Shown in pieces: positions 47,601-54,510 of a stretch of 64,000 bases of DNA. Location: contig OX328099.1 of NCBI GenBank assembly GCA_946811185.2, forward strand, positions 38,179,299-38,243,298, read 5' to 3'. The notes below the pieces were generated by a model. It was given only the letters and a program-made list of their open reading frames with translations. It did no database searches and was not told where the DNA came from. Both the position numbers and the translations under genes were made by a program. The DNA comes from Hippopus hippopus. Its lineage: Eukaryota; Mollusca; Bivalvia; Cardiida; Cardiidae. Positions within the stretch are counted from its first letter, which is position 1, and every line of letters begins with the position of its first letter.

Positions 47601-49208
47601 TTGCTGGTTCAGTAGAATAAAATTCAAATTCAAATTCTATTTTTCTTTTTCTTTTTAATTATTATTTATCACCTAATAAACTTTAATACTATAACAAGTT
47701 CAAAATAATTTCAAAGTATATTCAAAATGGCTAGATGATCAATCCCGGACGAGCCCCCAATTTCTGTTACGAGCAAAGCGTAACGAGAAAGAAAACCAGC
47801 CACAAGCCTTTAACAATTAACAATATTTATAAATGAACAAAGACAAAAGAGTACAATAGGAGTTAAGTTTGAATGAAATTTTGTCAATTCTAATCCTAGA
47901 ATGTTGAAATAAAATAAGTCCCTCAAAATTAACAATAATGTTTATACTACAAAAGAATGAAATTTCTGGTTCCTAAAACCTAAATTAACAATAGTTTCAA
48001 CTTGCAAGTAGATATGAGCAACCTGTATCAAAATAAAGTTATTCCAACTTACAGATGTATATCCCAAGTTAAATCCAACACTTTTCACTAATTCTGTATC
48101 CACAAAGCCACAAGTCTAACTTTAAAATCCCCTTCACCAAGTAAGTCACTGCTATTTATATCAGCTTGGAAAATTCTAGATTAGTCTTTTCTAGAAAGAT
48201 GACATCATCGATTGGTAAACAGCTTGTTTACCAACAACCTGTTTCTAAAAATAACCACAATGGAAAAACCAACAAATGATCTTCATGTTTCTAGAATATT
48301 CTGAAAACAGGTCACTGTATATCCTATCTACATAACATTAGTATGTGTTGAAAATATCTCATTGTGATAATTCTAACTGGTACCCACAACACAGGGTTTT
48401 AAGGAAGGATTGTGGAAGATCCAAACACTGAATCCAAAATCTGGACCAATGATAAAATGGGGAAAATACCTTGTCATGCTAATGAGATAAGATATCTAAA
48501 ACTTCTTGAATTCTAACAAAAAATTCCTAAAATTCAGACACAGAATGACATAGTTCCTGAAATTAGAACTGTCAAGAGTTAATAGTTTAGCAGAAAGAAC
48601 TATATCATAAAGATCCATAGGGAGAAGGCTTTTGAAAGCAATGTGGGAAAAGGTGAAATGCTAGTAACCAGCACTTTCTCCTTCTCCCATCATGCTTTCT
48701 ATCCTTCACAGCCAAATACATGTACCGTCATTTGAACTGCATTTTTCTTTGTTGTTTGCAAAATTCTTTCAATCTGGAAAAGTTTAAAATTCTCAAATCT
48801 AGTAAAGATTTAACCAGGGAAGGTGGTACATTAATGTAGGACCATATGTATACCCTTGCACTTTGTGACAGGCTTTTAGTTCCAATGAGTTTGAAGCATA
48901 TAGAGGAGCATTTTCTGTCCTTAACTCTGAACAAAACAAGAAAGTTTTAGACTTATGCAAATTGAAAGCATTTTCTGACAGCAAAATAAGTATACTTAAA
49001 AAAACCAGCATCTCCATTTTCCGACAATGTTTTCAAGTCCTTTTACTCAGAGACGTTGTAACATGGCATTGTTTGGTAGAGGGTTACTCTAAGACCATAA
49101 CTCAAACCTTGTGAAAAAAGTGTTTAGAGATGAGCTGTCTTACCTTTTAGCCACTGACTTGTTCAGTGGAGATGTCAAGTGTCTCTTCCTTAAAGCCCTT
49201 GTCTCCAT
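26501..49208 (-). CDS. ESCO: ESCO-type cohesin N-acetyltransferase, complete nine-exon gene
   Basis: Acetylates the SMC3 subunit of cohesin to establish sister-chromatid cohesion in S phase. Exons in transcript order: 49208-49144, 43333-42137, 40794-40713, 39674-39543, 38504-38409, 35448-35371, 33653-33588, 30155-29980, 26633-26501. All junctions keep phase and give 674 codons before the stop. Domains: a long basic disordered N-terminal tail (1 to about 440) with KKFFKTRSPGSA and KKLFPIF short motifs; an ESCO zinc finger (Cys 460 and 463, His 478 and 482); GWKKENVV linker; then the acetyltransferase domain with GCCLAEP, VGISRIWV, the acetyl-CoA motif RRKGIA (about 618-623), AFSDPTQNGK and a C-terminal TSKFLVYKF. 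Human ESCO2 is about 600 aa and ESCO1 about 840, so the length is plausible. I cannot tell ESCO1 from ESCO2; one ancestral ESCO is likely. A 5' non-coding exon must lie above 49214. Confidence 0.95.
27260..27284. repeat. 25-bp palindrome shared with 54476-54500
   Basis: Arms CAGGGATC and GATCCCTG flank GTATATAA. The reverse complement of this whole block recurs at 54476-54500. Confidence 0.5.
27301..29040. other. ESCO intron 8, mostly unique sequence
   Basis: AT-rich intronic DNA with A-runs at 27848-27866, 27950 and 28081. A GC-rich island occurs at 28618-28725: a C-run of about 24 bases followed by CAAGGGGGCCGCCAAGGCCC. On the minus strand the run is poly(G) and could form a quadruplex. 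A proline-rich open frame over it is an artefact. Confidence 0.5.
29044..29272. repeat. MITE family A copy
   Basis: TTAA at 29044-29047, a slightly worn central palindrome near 29165-29215, and the end GTTTGGTAAAGGGTAAA. Confidence 0.7.
29980..30155 (-). CDS. ESCO: ESCO acetyl-CoA-binding exon
   Basis: Acceptor TTGTTATCACAG, donor GTATAA. After GYPVVPESDSSQ it reads PWYCSETPVPAKVGISRIWV and RRKGIATKLLDCVR. RRKGIA is the acetyl-CoA pyrophosphate loop (R/Q-x-x-G-x-A type). The Arg codon is split AG|G. Confidence 0.95.
30949..31176. repeat. MITE family A copy
   Basis: TTAA at 30949-30952 and 31173-31176. Central palindrome about 31062-31120, with a CTCTCTCTCT microsatellite in the right arm. 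Confidence 0.75.
32173..33376. repeat. AGAGCGGCAAATTGTCGC element with 162-bp tandem monomers, second copy
   Basis: Same ends as 21249-22426. Here the termini carry inverted decamers TACGCCCGTC (near 32200) and GACGGGCGTA (near 33365). Successive CACTGCACTCC landmarks are spaced 161-162 bases, i.e. 54 codons, so the array stays open in one frame for about 150-200 codons without being a gene. Confidence 0.8.
33588..33653 (-). CDS. ESCO: ESCO micro-exon, GCCLAEP strand
   Basis: A 66-nt, phase 0/0 exon reading AFLYISDKKRVEGCCLAEP then LTE. Acceptor TTATTTTTATAG, donor GTAAGT. It matches the FIS-DKKVVGCLIAE strand of human ESCO proteins. Confidence 0.92.
34130..35090. repeat. CTCCACTGGCC-type element, reverse orientation, near full length
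   Basis: Begins CAAGAGGGCCATCATGGCCC and TGTATCGCTCCACTGGC, and ends CGGACACCGGGCCATGACAT and GCTGGCCTTCGGCCAGTGGA, the reverse complement of the 9017-11820 termini. It is about 0.96 kb with a truncated MITE start at 34171. It lies in ESCO intron 6. Confidence 0.75.
35152..35360. repeat. MITE family A, 10 bases from an ESCO splice donor
   Basis: TTAA at 35152-35155 and 35357-35360. The central palindrome is worn (about 35195-35255). The ESCO exon 6 donor occupies 35369-35370. Confidence 0.75.
35371..35448 (-). CDS. ESCO: ESCO exon between two MITEs
   Basis: Reads IDEINDIMNQELGSSDHH and FVFRPTYQ, matching the first helix of the acetyltransferase domain. Acceptor CTTTCTTCCACAG, donor GTAATA. 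Palindromic MITEs lie 10 bases beyond the donor side (35152-35360) and 31 bases beyond the acceptor side (from 35479). Confidence 0.9.
35479..35706. repeat. MITE family A, 31 bases from an ESCO splice acceptor
   Basis: Starts TTGACTCTTTACCACACAAT, carries an almost perfect central palindrome (about 35538-35600) and ends CATTTGGTTTAAGG. It faces ESCO exon 6 from the acceptor side. Confidence 0.75.
35707..37754. other. ESCO intron 5, unique part
   Basis: About 2 kb of AT-rich sequence with no exon, no intact repeat and only a worn MITE B centre near 36775-36860. Confidence 0.5.
37755..37969 (+). repeat. TRIM 5' LTR
   Basis: A 215-bp repeat starting TGTTACAGGAGATC and ending CATGTTCGTAA. The TATA-like box is at about 37797-37803, the A box at 37840-37850 and the B box at 37901-37912. 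Between the boxes lies a TTTTAAA anticodon-like loop in a CTC/GAG-type stem. Confidence 0.8.
37839..37915 (+). other. tRNA-like Pol III promoter segment inside the LTR
   Basis: The A box (TTAGCTCAGTGGTTA) and the B box (GGGTTCGAATCC) are near canonical and separated by about 50 bases, as in tRNAs with a long variable arm. The flanking acceptor strands do not pair, so it is not a functional tRNA gene. Confidence 0.6.
38077..38292 (+). repeat. TRIM 3' LTR
   Basis: A 216-bp copy starting TGTTACGGGAGATC. It differs from LTR1 by scattered point changes and single-base indels, including an inserted T in the B box. The divergence means the insertion is not recent. Confidence 0.8.
38409..38504 (-). 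CDS. ESCO: ESCO exon, GWKKENVV segment
   Basis: Reads GWKKENVVQEYPLLGSRVIK and VVYDSPKYALRK. Acceptor TTTCTCTGATAG, donor GTGGGT. GWKKE is conserved in ESCO1/2. The TRIM retrotransposon ends 117 bases from this exon, on its donor side. Confidence 0.93.
38690..39000. repeat. MITE family A copies in ESCO intron 4
   Basis: A copy starting near 38680 (CCTTTATCAAACTC) with a good centre at 38735-38800, overlapped by the right half of another (38845-38990). Confidence 0.6.
39284..39500. repeat. MITE family D copy
   Basis: Starts TGAGCCGTGCTCTGTGAAAA and GGGGGTTTAATGCATC, with ACTTTTTGC and GTGCATGTCC blocks. It ends near a C-run at 39490. Family D has inverted ends GAGCCATGCTCTGTGAAAAG. Other copies: 25815-25975, 57985-58183, 61532-61720 and 62494-62745. 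Confidence 0.6.
39543..39674 (-). CDS. ESCO: ESCO zinc-finger exon
   Basis: Reads DAGQKKFGVTQCDVCGMVY, then DLEDEHTHMKYHQTA. The two Cys and the final two His (spaced H-x3-H) form the C2H2 finger that precedes the catalytic domain in Eco1/ESCO proteins. Acceptor TGTTCGTAG, donor GTAGGT, phase 0 at both ends. Confidence 0.93.
40270..40661. repeat. CTCACC-type monomer fragment joined to a MITE A end
   Basis: Two monomers with TTTGACCTACTGACCTAG and CATCAAGACAAGCATTCTGA, broken at about 40575 where the right half of a MITE A (GCATTTTCTCCTTTTCC to GTGTGGTTAAGG) begins. Confidence 0.6.
40713..40794 (-). CDS. ESCO: ESCO exon before the zinc finger
   Basis: The acceptor TTCTGCTCCAAAG is followed by one base completing Arg, then SSTKKSPGISPLLRSTKRK and DNLEQMVI. 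The donor is GTAAGT. The next exon continues DAGQKKFG, the standard start of the ESCO zinc-finger module, which confirms the frame. Confidence 0.85.
40930..41157. repeat. MITE family A, intact copy
   Basis: TTAA at 40930-40933 and 41154-41157. The central palindrome at about 40990-41048 is nearly perfect. It sits in ESCO intron 2. Confidence 0.8.
41257..41463 (-). other. Exon-like open frame in ESCO intron 2
   Basis: Bounded by a good acceptor (GACTTTTTCTGCAG before 41463) and a donor (GTAAGG after ATGGTT near 41257). It contains an ATG at 41442-41440 followed by MSHNWCNSNKKLKLSD, then NNKRINAFFGSK and an acidic stretch. Its phase is 0/0 while the ESCO junction here is phase 2/2, so including it would break the ESCO frame. 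It may be an exon of something else, or a relic. NKRINAFF resembles a PCNA-binding box with Asn in the Gln position, and such starts also occur in hAT-like transposase relatives. Confidence 0.3.
42137..43333 (-). CDS. ESCO: ESCO large exon, disordered N-terminal tail
   Basis: The acceptor TTTTTCTCTTTTCAG precedes 43333. It encodes about 399 residues rich in Ser, Lys, Asp and Thr, starting YLGTEFDIITPPQKRRK. Two patches stand out: SGKKFFKTRSPGSA followed by GGIVVRKGFDLKFVARKLK, and GKKLFPIFTKQ near the end. They resemble conserved short linear motifs of ESCO tails that bind replication factors. Donor options: CTCAG|GTATAG at 42137 or GGAAG|GTAAGG at 42083. Both keep phase 2 and differ by 18 codons. 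Confidence 0.9.
43478..44370. repeat. Three MITE family A copies in ESCO intron 1
   Basis: 43478-43702 (worn start, TTAA at the end), about 43927-44158, and a third cut short at 44211-44350. Central palindromes lie at about 43590-43650 and 44045-44100. Confidence 0.65.
44594..44860 (-). mobile_element. Second TRIM copy, 3' half
   Basis: The minus strand carries an LTR (44808-44594, 215 bp) starting TGTTATGGGAGACC and ending CATGTTCGTAA. It is preceded by the polypurine tract TTTAAGAGGGGG and by the same hairpin (GTCATC...GATGAC) seen next to the tract in the 37.8-kb copy. The 5' LTR and primer-binding site are missing. The A box reads TTGGCTCAGTGG and the B box GGGTTCTAATCC. Confidence 0.75.
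45215..45868 (-). pseudogene. Integrase zinc-binding (H2C2) region of the Gmr1-like element, truncated
   Basis: Carries CAVTRAMAKK, then an acidic spacer, NGILMRKWRPPE, and the H2C2-type start SLAHETPMSGHLGINKTYHK and HFYWPG. The catalytic core is missing. The last codons run through a tandem duplication of 50 bases (45233-45282 and 45283-45332), which probably marks the break. Confidence 0.75.
45905..46693 (-). pseudogene. gag zinc knuckle and aspartic protease of the Gmr1-like element
   Basis: Contains the CCHC knuckle CNYCKESGHIISEC and a retropepsin active site LRDTGASQSLI, followed by GVHLLLGNDLAGD and a stop at 45905-45907. The frame continues after the stop into the next segment. Confidence 0.8.
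46677..47633 (-). pseudogene. gag region of the Gmr1-like element
   Basis: An N-terminal segment (LEKFVAEPSQELLNLAKKSD) leads into a Lys/Glu heptad-like coiled coil, interrupted by a stop at 47244-47246. It continues through repeated KELELKLELEKM units into a capsid-type helical domain (RLVPPFQEQEVDKYFSHFER, then TGKAHDIFSQL and VPEAYRQKFRNWRK). That last part is the region related to SCAN. The frame shifts near 46685. Confidence 0.75.
47741..47759 (-). other. Primer-binding site for tRNA-Pro
   Basis: The minus strand reads TGGGGGCTCGTCCGGGATT, five bases after the LTR end. This is a full match to the 3' end of animal tRNA-Pro, the primer also used by the TRIM at 37.8 kb. Confidence 0.8.
47765..48391 (-). 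repeat. Gmr1-like element 5' LTR
   Basis: The end toward gag is CTCGTAACA at 47765. The outer end is probably TGTTGTGGGTACC at about 48391. TATAAATAG on the minus strand (48160-48152) is a good TATA box. Only one LTR is present, so the outer boundary is approximate. Confidence 0.6.
48570..49087. repeat. Two degenerate MITE family A copies
   Basis: About 48580-48812 and about 48925-49087 (end TTGTTTGGTAGAGGGTTA). The second ends 57 bases before ESCO exon 1, on its donor side. Confidence 0.6.
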
Positions 49209-49214
49209 CTCTGC
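49144..49214 (-). CDS. ESCO: ESCO first coding exon
   Basis: The minus-strand acceptor TTTTGTCTGTAG precedes 49214. The ATG is at 49208-49206, after six untranslated bases. It reads METRALRKRHLTSPLNKSV and ends AAAAG|GTAAGA with a split Arg codon that fits the next exon. The acceptor before the ATG shows that the 5' UTR is spliced. Confidence 0.85.
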
Positions 49215-49470
49215 CTACAGACAAAACAAAATATCCAGAGTCTGACAAAGAAAGACACACACAATCATGTCAGTGTAGAAATTTTTATAATAAATGGCTG
49301 AGTATCCCTGACCTTATTTCATTTTACCCTCCTTTCAATTGCACAAGGCTAGAGCCCCAGAAAATTTTTTGAGCCAAGGAGTAATTAGGCATCATTTTCT
49401 TTTAATAGGGGTAAAATGAAATGACTGCTTAAGAAGCGTATTTTTAGCCAAGAAAGTTCTAAAGGTAGAG

Positions 49471-49698
49471 TTAACTCTTTTCCAAATGATCCCTGGTTTT
49501 CACCACTCTGTAAAAGAAGCCTTTTGAAAACATTGTGGGAAAGGAGAAAATGCTGGTAACCAGCATTCTCTCCTTTTCCCACAATGTTTTCTTCCCTTCC
49601 CAAAACAATTTTCAATTTTTGAGTCACTTTAAAGTTGTCGTCTGCTAATGCTTTCAATTTGGAACAGTCTAAAATTTTGTCGTCTGGTAAAGAGTTAA
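49471..49698. repeat. MITE family A, intact copy
   Basis: TTAA at 49471-49474 and 49695-49698, central palindrome about 49527-49590. It lies upstream of ESCO, probably within its 5' UTR intron. Confidence 0.8.
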
Positions 49699-50094
49699 AA
49701 TAGTGTAAATATGGTGTCTAGCCAGTATGGTTGATTGAAAAAGATAACAATTTTACTTCATCAGTTTTGTGCTGGACATAAAAAAGAAAATTGCTAAAAA
49801 CAAACATTTGGCAATGTTTGAAACTGATTTCCGCCAGTATGTACTCCTCACAAAACGTTAAGCAACAATAAATTACCGCTGCACCAAAATTTTATTATTA
49901 CACATATAGACAATTTCATTGTTTAAATGTAATAAGTATTGAGTTAAAAACCAGTCCAAGCAATTCTGTATTTCTGTCAGATAATGTTTCTCACTTTCAG
50001 GCTTTTGAAGTAAGGCACTGTCTAAATCCATATGCAAAAAAGTGGTATACTACCCAGATGTTTTAGAATCTCTAAAATTCAATCAATCTGCAAC

Positions 50095-51063
50095 CGGGAC
50101 ACAGTCAGTACACGGTATGGCCACCATTAGAACGAATACAAGCTTGATCTCTTCTGGGCATTGACCAGATCAAACCTTCCAGCTGTTGTTATGGTGGCGT
50201 ATTTCTGCCGCGAGATACGAGATAGCTTTTGCGATAATTTAATAGAACTATCATGATAAAACAAAGTTTCCTGGAAATACATGTATTATCTAGATAATAA
50301 AAATTTTCAAGATAAAAATATCGCGATAATTCTAACTTATCATGATTTTTTTTTTTTGCTTTCATGCCCACAACTGACATTCACTGTATCTATAATTAGA
50401 CATGGTTTCGGAAAATCTTTGTCTACAACCTTATGAATTCTCCTTTTCCCCGACTAGTTTTTAAAGTTGTTGGTAGGAGGCATTTTGAGCCGTCTTTGTG
50501 ATTTTACAGACCTGTTCATTTCAAGTCTTGTCAAAATTTACCAATTAGGCTACAATTGTTAATAATTCGAAATTTTACTTACTGCAATCTTGTGAAGTCA
50601 AAAACTACCGAGTTCATCCAAACGGTGAATTTTCTATTTACAGATATCGAGCAGCTGATAGAATTATCATGATAATTTTATCTCAAATGTCAGCTTCGTG
50701 TATGATTGAGAAATTTTGCGTTAAAACATTAAGTTCATCGTGATATTTTTTTCAGGAAACTTTTCACTATCTCGATAAAATTTCCAGAAAACTTTAATTT
50801 ATTGCGATACTTTTCTAAAATTATCATGATGGCTATCTCGTATCTCGTGGTAGAAATATGCCACCATATGTTGTTGTGGAATATCCTGCCATTCCTGACT
50901 CAAAAGTTGCTCAAGGTGTTGGAGGTTCTGAGGCCTCACATTTCCATCATTGACATACCTACTGAGAATGTCCCACGCATGATCAATCAGATTGAGATCT
51001 GGGGATGTTGCTGGCCACTCAAATTGCCCAGAAGAGTTCAAGCTTATATTCGTGCTAATGGTA
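50095..51063 (-). pseudogene. Tc1-like transposase remnants, broken and inverted
   Basis: Minus-strand 51022-50867 encodes FEWPATSPDLNLIDHAWDIL and LEQLLSQEWQDIPQQH, the DDE-domain end of Tc1 transposases. The missing tail appears beyond a 675-bp insertion at 50190-50105 as GLIWSMPRRDQACIRSNGGH then TVY and a stop. The + strand at about 51020-51062 carries another Tc1 tail (LPRRVQAYIRANG), so two Tc1 pieces meet in inverted orientation. Confidence 0.75.
50192..50866. mobile_element. 675-bp TIR element inserted in Tc1, TA target duplication
   Basis: Terminal inverted repeats of about 35 bp start TGGTGGCGTATTTCTGCCGC on the left and TGGTGGCATATTTCTACCAC on the right strand, followed by GAGATACGAGATAGC in both. 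TA flanks both sides. The interior is non-coding, with many TTATCATGATAA, ATCGCGAT and ATCTCGAT palindromes. It is a MITE of Tc1/mariner type by its duplication. Confidence 0.75.
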
Positions 51064-52321
51064 GTGACGTCAACTGACATGAAAACGAGGCGCTGCCTAT
51101 GTATCACCATTATAAATGAGTGTTTAACTGCCTGTCTGTTGCTTAAAATGAATGAAAGATTCCATAATTATTGCATAAATAAGAATATTCAATTTTCTAC
51201 TTAATGGTTTAAATCAATCACCTCGGAATTGTATAAAACATCTGTAATTGTTGTGTAAAGTGGGGACCCCCACTCCCCCGAAAAAAATGTCGGAAAAGCC
51301 ACGTGGCCGGGGGTCGCGCACTTGTTGACACACGTGACAATTTTAATAAATAAGACTCGTTTGAGAATTTTTCCGCCATAAAACGTCATCATTTCTTGCA
51401 GAAAGATGGAAGCAGGGTAAGTTTCCTCCATTTACATCATTTGGCATGATGTTTAAATTTGTCAACATCTGGATCGAAGATTGGGGATTTTTAGAATGTT
51501 CTTATGTGAAATATGTTAATGAAAGATAATTGAAGTTGTATACAGAGGATTCTGTAGTGTTTTGCCTTTGAAAACAAATCGATTTTATGCATGTCCGTGG
51601 CTGCGCATTTTAGCGCACGTTCAATATTTACAAGAAGGGGGAAGGGTGTCTTTCGAAATTTTTGTCCGATGACAAGTGATTACCTCCCTTGAAAGTTTTC
51701 CGGTACAAATAAAAATTGTTTCCATAAGTTTTTTGTATGATTGTTGGGTAAGAAAGAGAAAATATACCATGTATTGATTTGAAAAATACGAGAAGAAATC
51801 AATAGTTAATGCAATACGAAATATTTTAGAACCTGACTTAAGAAATAATCGGAATATTTGTCAATTACAACTATCACATTTTCCGGACAGAACCAGTTTT
51901 CGGATAGCAAGATATATCAATAAATTTATATAGTCAATTATATTTTTTACTATTTCACATAACATTTCAAATGACATTTGAATATAAATTGCAGATATGT
52001 TTATCAGTTATACTTTAAGGCTAAATATTTCAACAGACTTATGAAAAATTATTTTAAGCATGACTTGTTTCACAAGCACATCTTGGTTTTTCTTTTTTTT
52101 TTTTTGGGGGGGGGGGGGTCTTTAGGCGGCAATGATAAAGGTTTTATACAATTTCAAGGTGATTGATTTAAACCATTAAGTATAAAATTGAATATTCATC
52201 TTATCTATGCAACAATTATGGAATCTTTCATTCATTTTAAGCAAAAGACAGGCAGTTAAACATTGTCATTTATAGTGGTGCCACATAGACGGTGCCTTGT
52301 TTTCATGTCTGTTGACGTCAC
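51064..52321. mobile_element. Long-TIR element (about 160-bp arms) enclosing a CpG-rich promoter-like core
   Basis: The left arm 51064-51223 and the right arm 52157-52321 are inverted copies starting GTGACGTCAACTGACATGAA and ending GTCTGTTGACGTCAC, flanked by TA. The inner 0.9 kb is not repeated elsewhere in the window. At 51250-51420 it has CCACGTGG, CACGTG and GTCGCGC CpG-rich sequence, then AAAGATGGAAGCAGG followed by a strong donor GTAAGT. No transposase is seen. Confidence 0.6.
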
Positions 52322-52439
52322 TATATAAGTAAGTTTTTTTCCCCTATGTAAATGCTGTCATACATTGTGTAAGAATTAAAGTTTATACTCATATTGTCTG
52401 ATTCATTAAAAAAAAAAAGAGAGATCTGTTACAGAGTTT

Positions 52440-53500
52440 TGATGCTTTATCTAATAGCATCGCTTATAAGTAGCCAAAAGCTGCCATATTTAAACTGCCA
52501 TAACTTCCTTATAAAATGAGATATTTGGTTGATTTAGACACCATTGAGCTTCATTTGAAAAGACCTTTCCAATGATATATAAGAATAAAAACTTCTGGGT
52601 ATGTAGTATACCACTTTTTTCGGTCCCGAGTAGAGTCAACAATGGCGTTTTATGCATCAAACAATTGGTAAAACGATCCGTCAGATAGTTCAATGATTAG
52701 GGTCCAAAATTGTGAAGGCCGAATTTGTAATGGGCCGAAATTGCAATGGGCCGAAATGTCAAGTCACCATGTGGAAGAAACTTGGTTGCAAATGGTTTGA
52801 AAGCCAAAATTGTGCAACAAAGGAAGTCGTTTGAAACATTATATGTTAAGCGTATACTACAAAATAAATTTACCAAAGGAGTCTAAATAGAAACTTCTAC
52901 ATTCAAGTTGTTGTCAATTTCGGTGGGGAAATTTGGCGCCATTACACGATGTGCATTCGCGATTAGTTATTGGCAAAACTTTACAACGGACCAATCGTAG
53001 AAGGCGAATTGGTCTAGTTCGATTCGTTCTTACTTACTATGTAAAAAAACACTTTTTTGGGTAGCCCGATGTTGGAAACCAGGAGTAAACTTTCTTTGTT
53101 GTCAAATCGATAGTTTTTTTTTCTCACTTTCATCATTGACACAGTAAAATCTACTTTTCAAAAATCACAAAAGTACAAATTTTCAATGAAGGAAACATCA
53201 TGTGAATCACACAGTTCCTAGAAAGACCTTCACAGATACAGTTGAAGTCAACTCAAAATGGTTGTACGTCAAACTGTTTTTTGTTTTTCGTCGAAGCTTA
53301 GTATAAAAGGTTACATGTAATGCCTCAAGCTCCTGGACATTGTTTAATAGTTTTCGATGATAACCACTGTCTTGCTTCTAGGCCTTAAATTACTTTAAGC
53401 AGTTGTCATCGGGAAATATTAAAGAAAAAAAGTACGCGAATTAAACTTGAATCTACAGTTAAGCAGTCGTCGGATGTGACATGAAGGCGGATACCTTTTT
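52440..53500. other. Unique stretch between ESCO and CZIB, no exon recognised
   Basis: Contains a short degenerate tandem of ATGGGCCGAAATT-type units (about 52710-52765) and a CpG-containing, CCAAT-like segment near 52920-53040 (TTATTGGC, GACCAATCG). A CZIB promoter or first exon could lie here, but no ATG with a phase-0 donor can be singled out. Confidence 0.4.
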
Positions 53501-53714
53501 TTAGCTCACCTGAGCACGAAGTGCTCAAGGTGAGCTTTTGTGATCATGCGGTCTACAGTTAGCTTTTTAGAGGTCATATTTCCAGTACAATATTCTGAAA
53601 CTTGGTCAGAATATTTGTCTTGATAAATTCTTGGACAAGTTTGAATTGAGATCACATCAGGTGGGACCTACTAAATACCACAAAGACTCTAAATACCACA
53701 AAGACCACATATAT

Positions 53715-53909
53715 TCTATTAACCCAACATGTGTCCTCTGTAAAGAAGAAGCAGAAATCAGAGAGCATTTTATAGCTAAATGTCCAGTAAATGAAGACAT
53801 CCGCAAAAAATTTAAAGAGAAACTTAACTATGTCCTAGGAAAATCCAAACCCCTACAACCTGAATCTACTTTTGAAAATACAGGAAATTTTACAAAACTA
53901 ATTCTGTAA
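53715..53909 (+). pseudogene. Non-LTR retrotransposon C-terminal zinc-finger fragment
   Basis: Reads INPTCVLCKEEAEIREHFIA and KCPVNEDIRKKFKEKL, then a stop. The C-x2-C-x8-H-x4-C pattern is that of the zinc-binding end (zf-RVT) of LINE reverse transcriptases. No RT core is present upstream. Confidence 0.6.
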
Positions 53910-54439
53910 TGTAAACATACAACCATCATAAAAGAGAAGCCCTACAGGGAAGAAGTCAGAAAAAGTAGAGCTACTGTCCTGGGAATATCTGGAAAAAATA
54001 CATTACAGAAGATGCAGAATGCTAGCAATAAAAGACCCTTAACATAGGATAACATACAAGGCTTACCAAATGCACCCCTCTATCTATTTTAGAAATGCGT
54101 AAATACGGTATATAAAACATTTGTGTAAATAGATATTTTGTGTCGAGCATAAATGAACAAAAACTTAACTGAGCAAACAATCAGTGCTATACAAAAAATT
54201 AGTGTGTAATTTTGCTTAAAGTTTAAACTGATTCGATACCAAGGATTCTTGGGTTCTCGGAAAAGTCAGCGGAGGAAATTCATCATCAACAAGAACAAAC
54301 GCACAAAGACACCACAAAGAATCCACAAGGACTCTCAAAGACAGCACAAAGGTGCACAAACACTTAGAAAAAGAAGAAGAAGAAAGCAGTGTTTTAAGCT
54401 TTTGCACTATGTTAGGTTAAAAAACACACAAATTCACAG

Positions 54440-54510
54440 AAACACTGGTAGGTTCGAGCCTCCGCTGGGTCTGGTCAGGGATCTTATATACGATCCCTGG
54501 TCTGGTGGAG
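54440..54510. other. B-box-like segment and shared palindrome
   Basis: GGTTCGAGCC at 54451-54460 fits a Pol III B box and is followed by CAGGGATCTTATATACGATC (palindrome 54476-54500). It could be the tail of a tRNA-derived SINE, but no clear A box is present. Confidence 0.3.

Larger units (their letters stand above)
45215..48391 (-). mobile_element. Decayed Gmr1-like Ty3/gypsy LTR retrotransposon, 5' part
   Basis: In minus-strand order: LTR (about 48391-47765), tRNA-Pro primer-binding site, gag, zinc knuckle, protease, and then directly an integrase H2C2 module with no reverse transcriptase between them. The protease-integrase order is that of Gmr1-like elements, the group from which vertebrate SCAN domains derive. 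The element stops at about 45215, so integrase core, reverse transcriptase, RNase H and the 3' LTR are absent. Two in-frame stops (47244-47246, 45905-45907) and one frameshift (near 46685) interrupt the frame. It sits in ESCO intron 1, in the sense orientation. Confidence 0.8.

Noticed and set aside
50192..50866. CRISPR-like array because of repeated short palindromes
   Set aside because: Units vary in sequence and spacing, lack spacers, and lie between transposon inverted repeats in a eukaryotic genome.
51250..51430. Taking AAAGATGGAAGCAGG as CZIB's first coding exon
   Set aside because: It ends in phase 2 while the CZIB exon at 56696 begins in phase 0; joining them would shift the frame.
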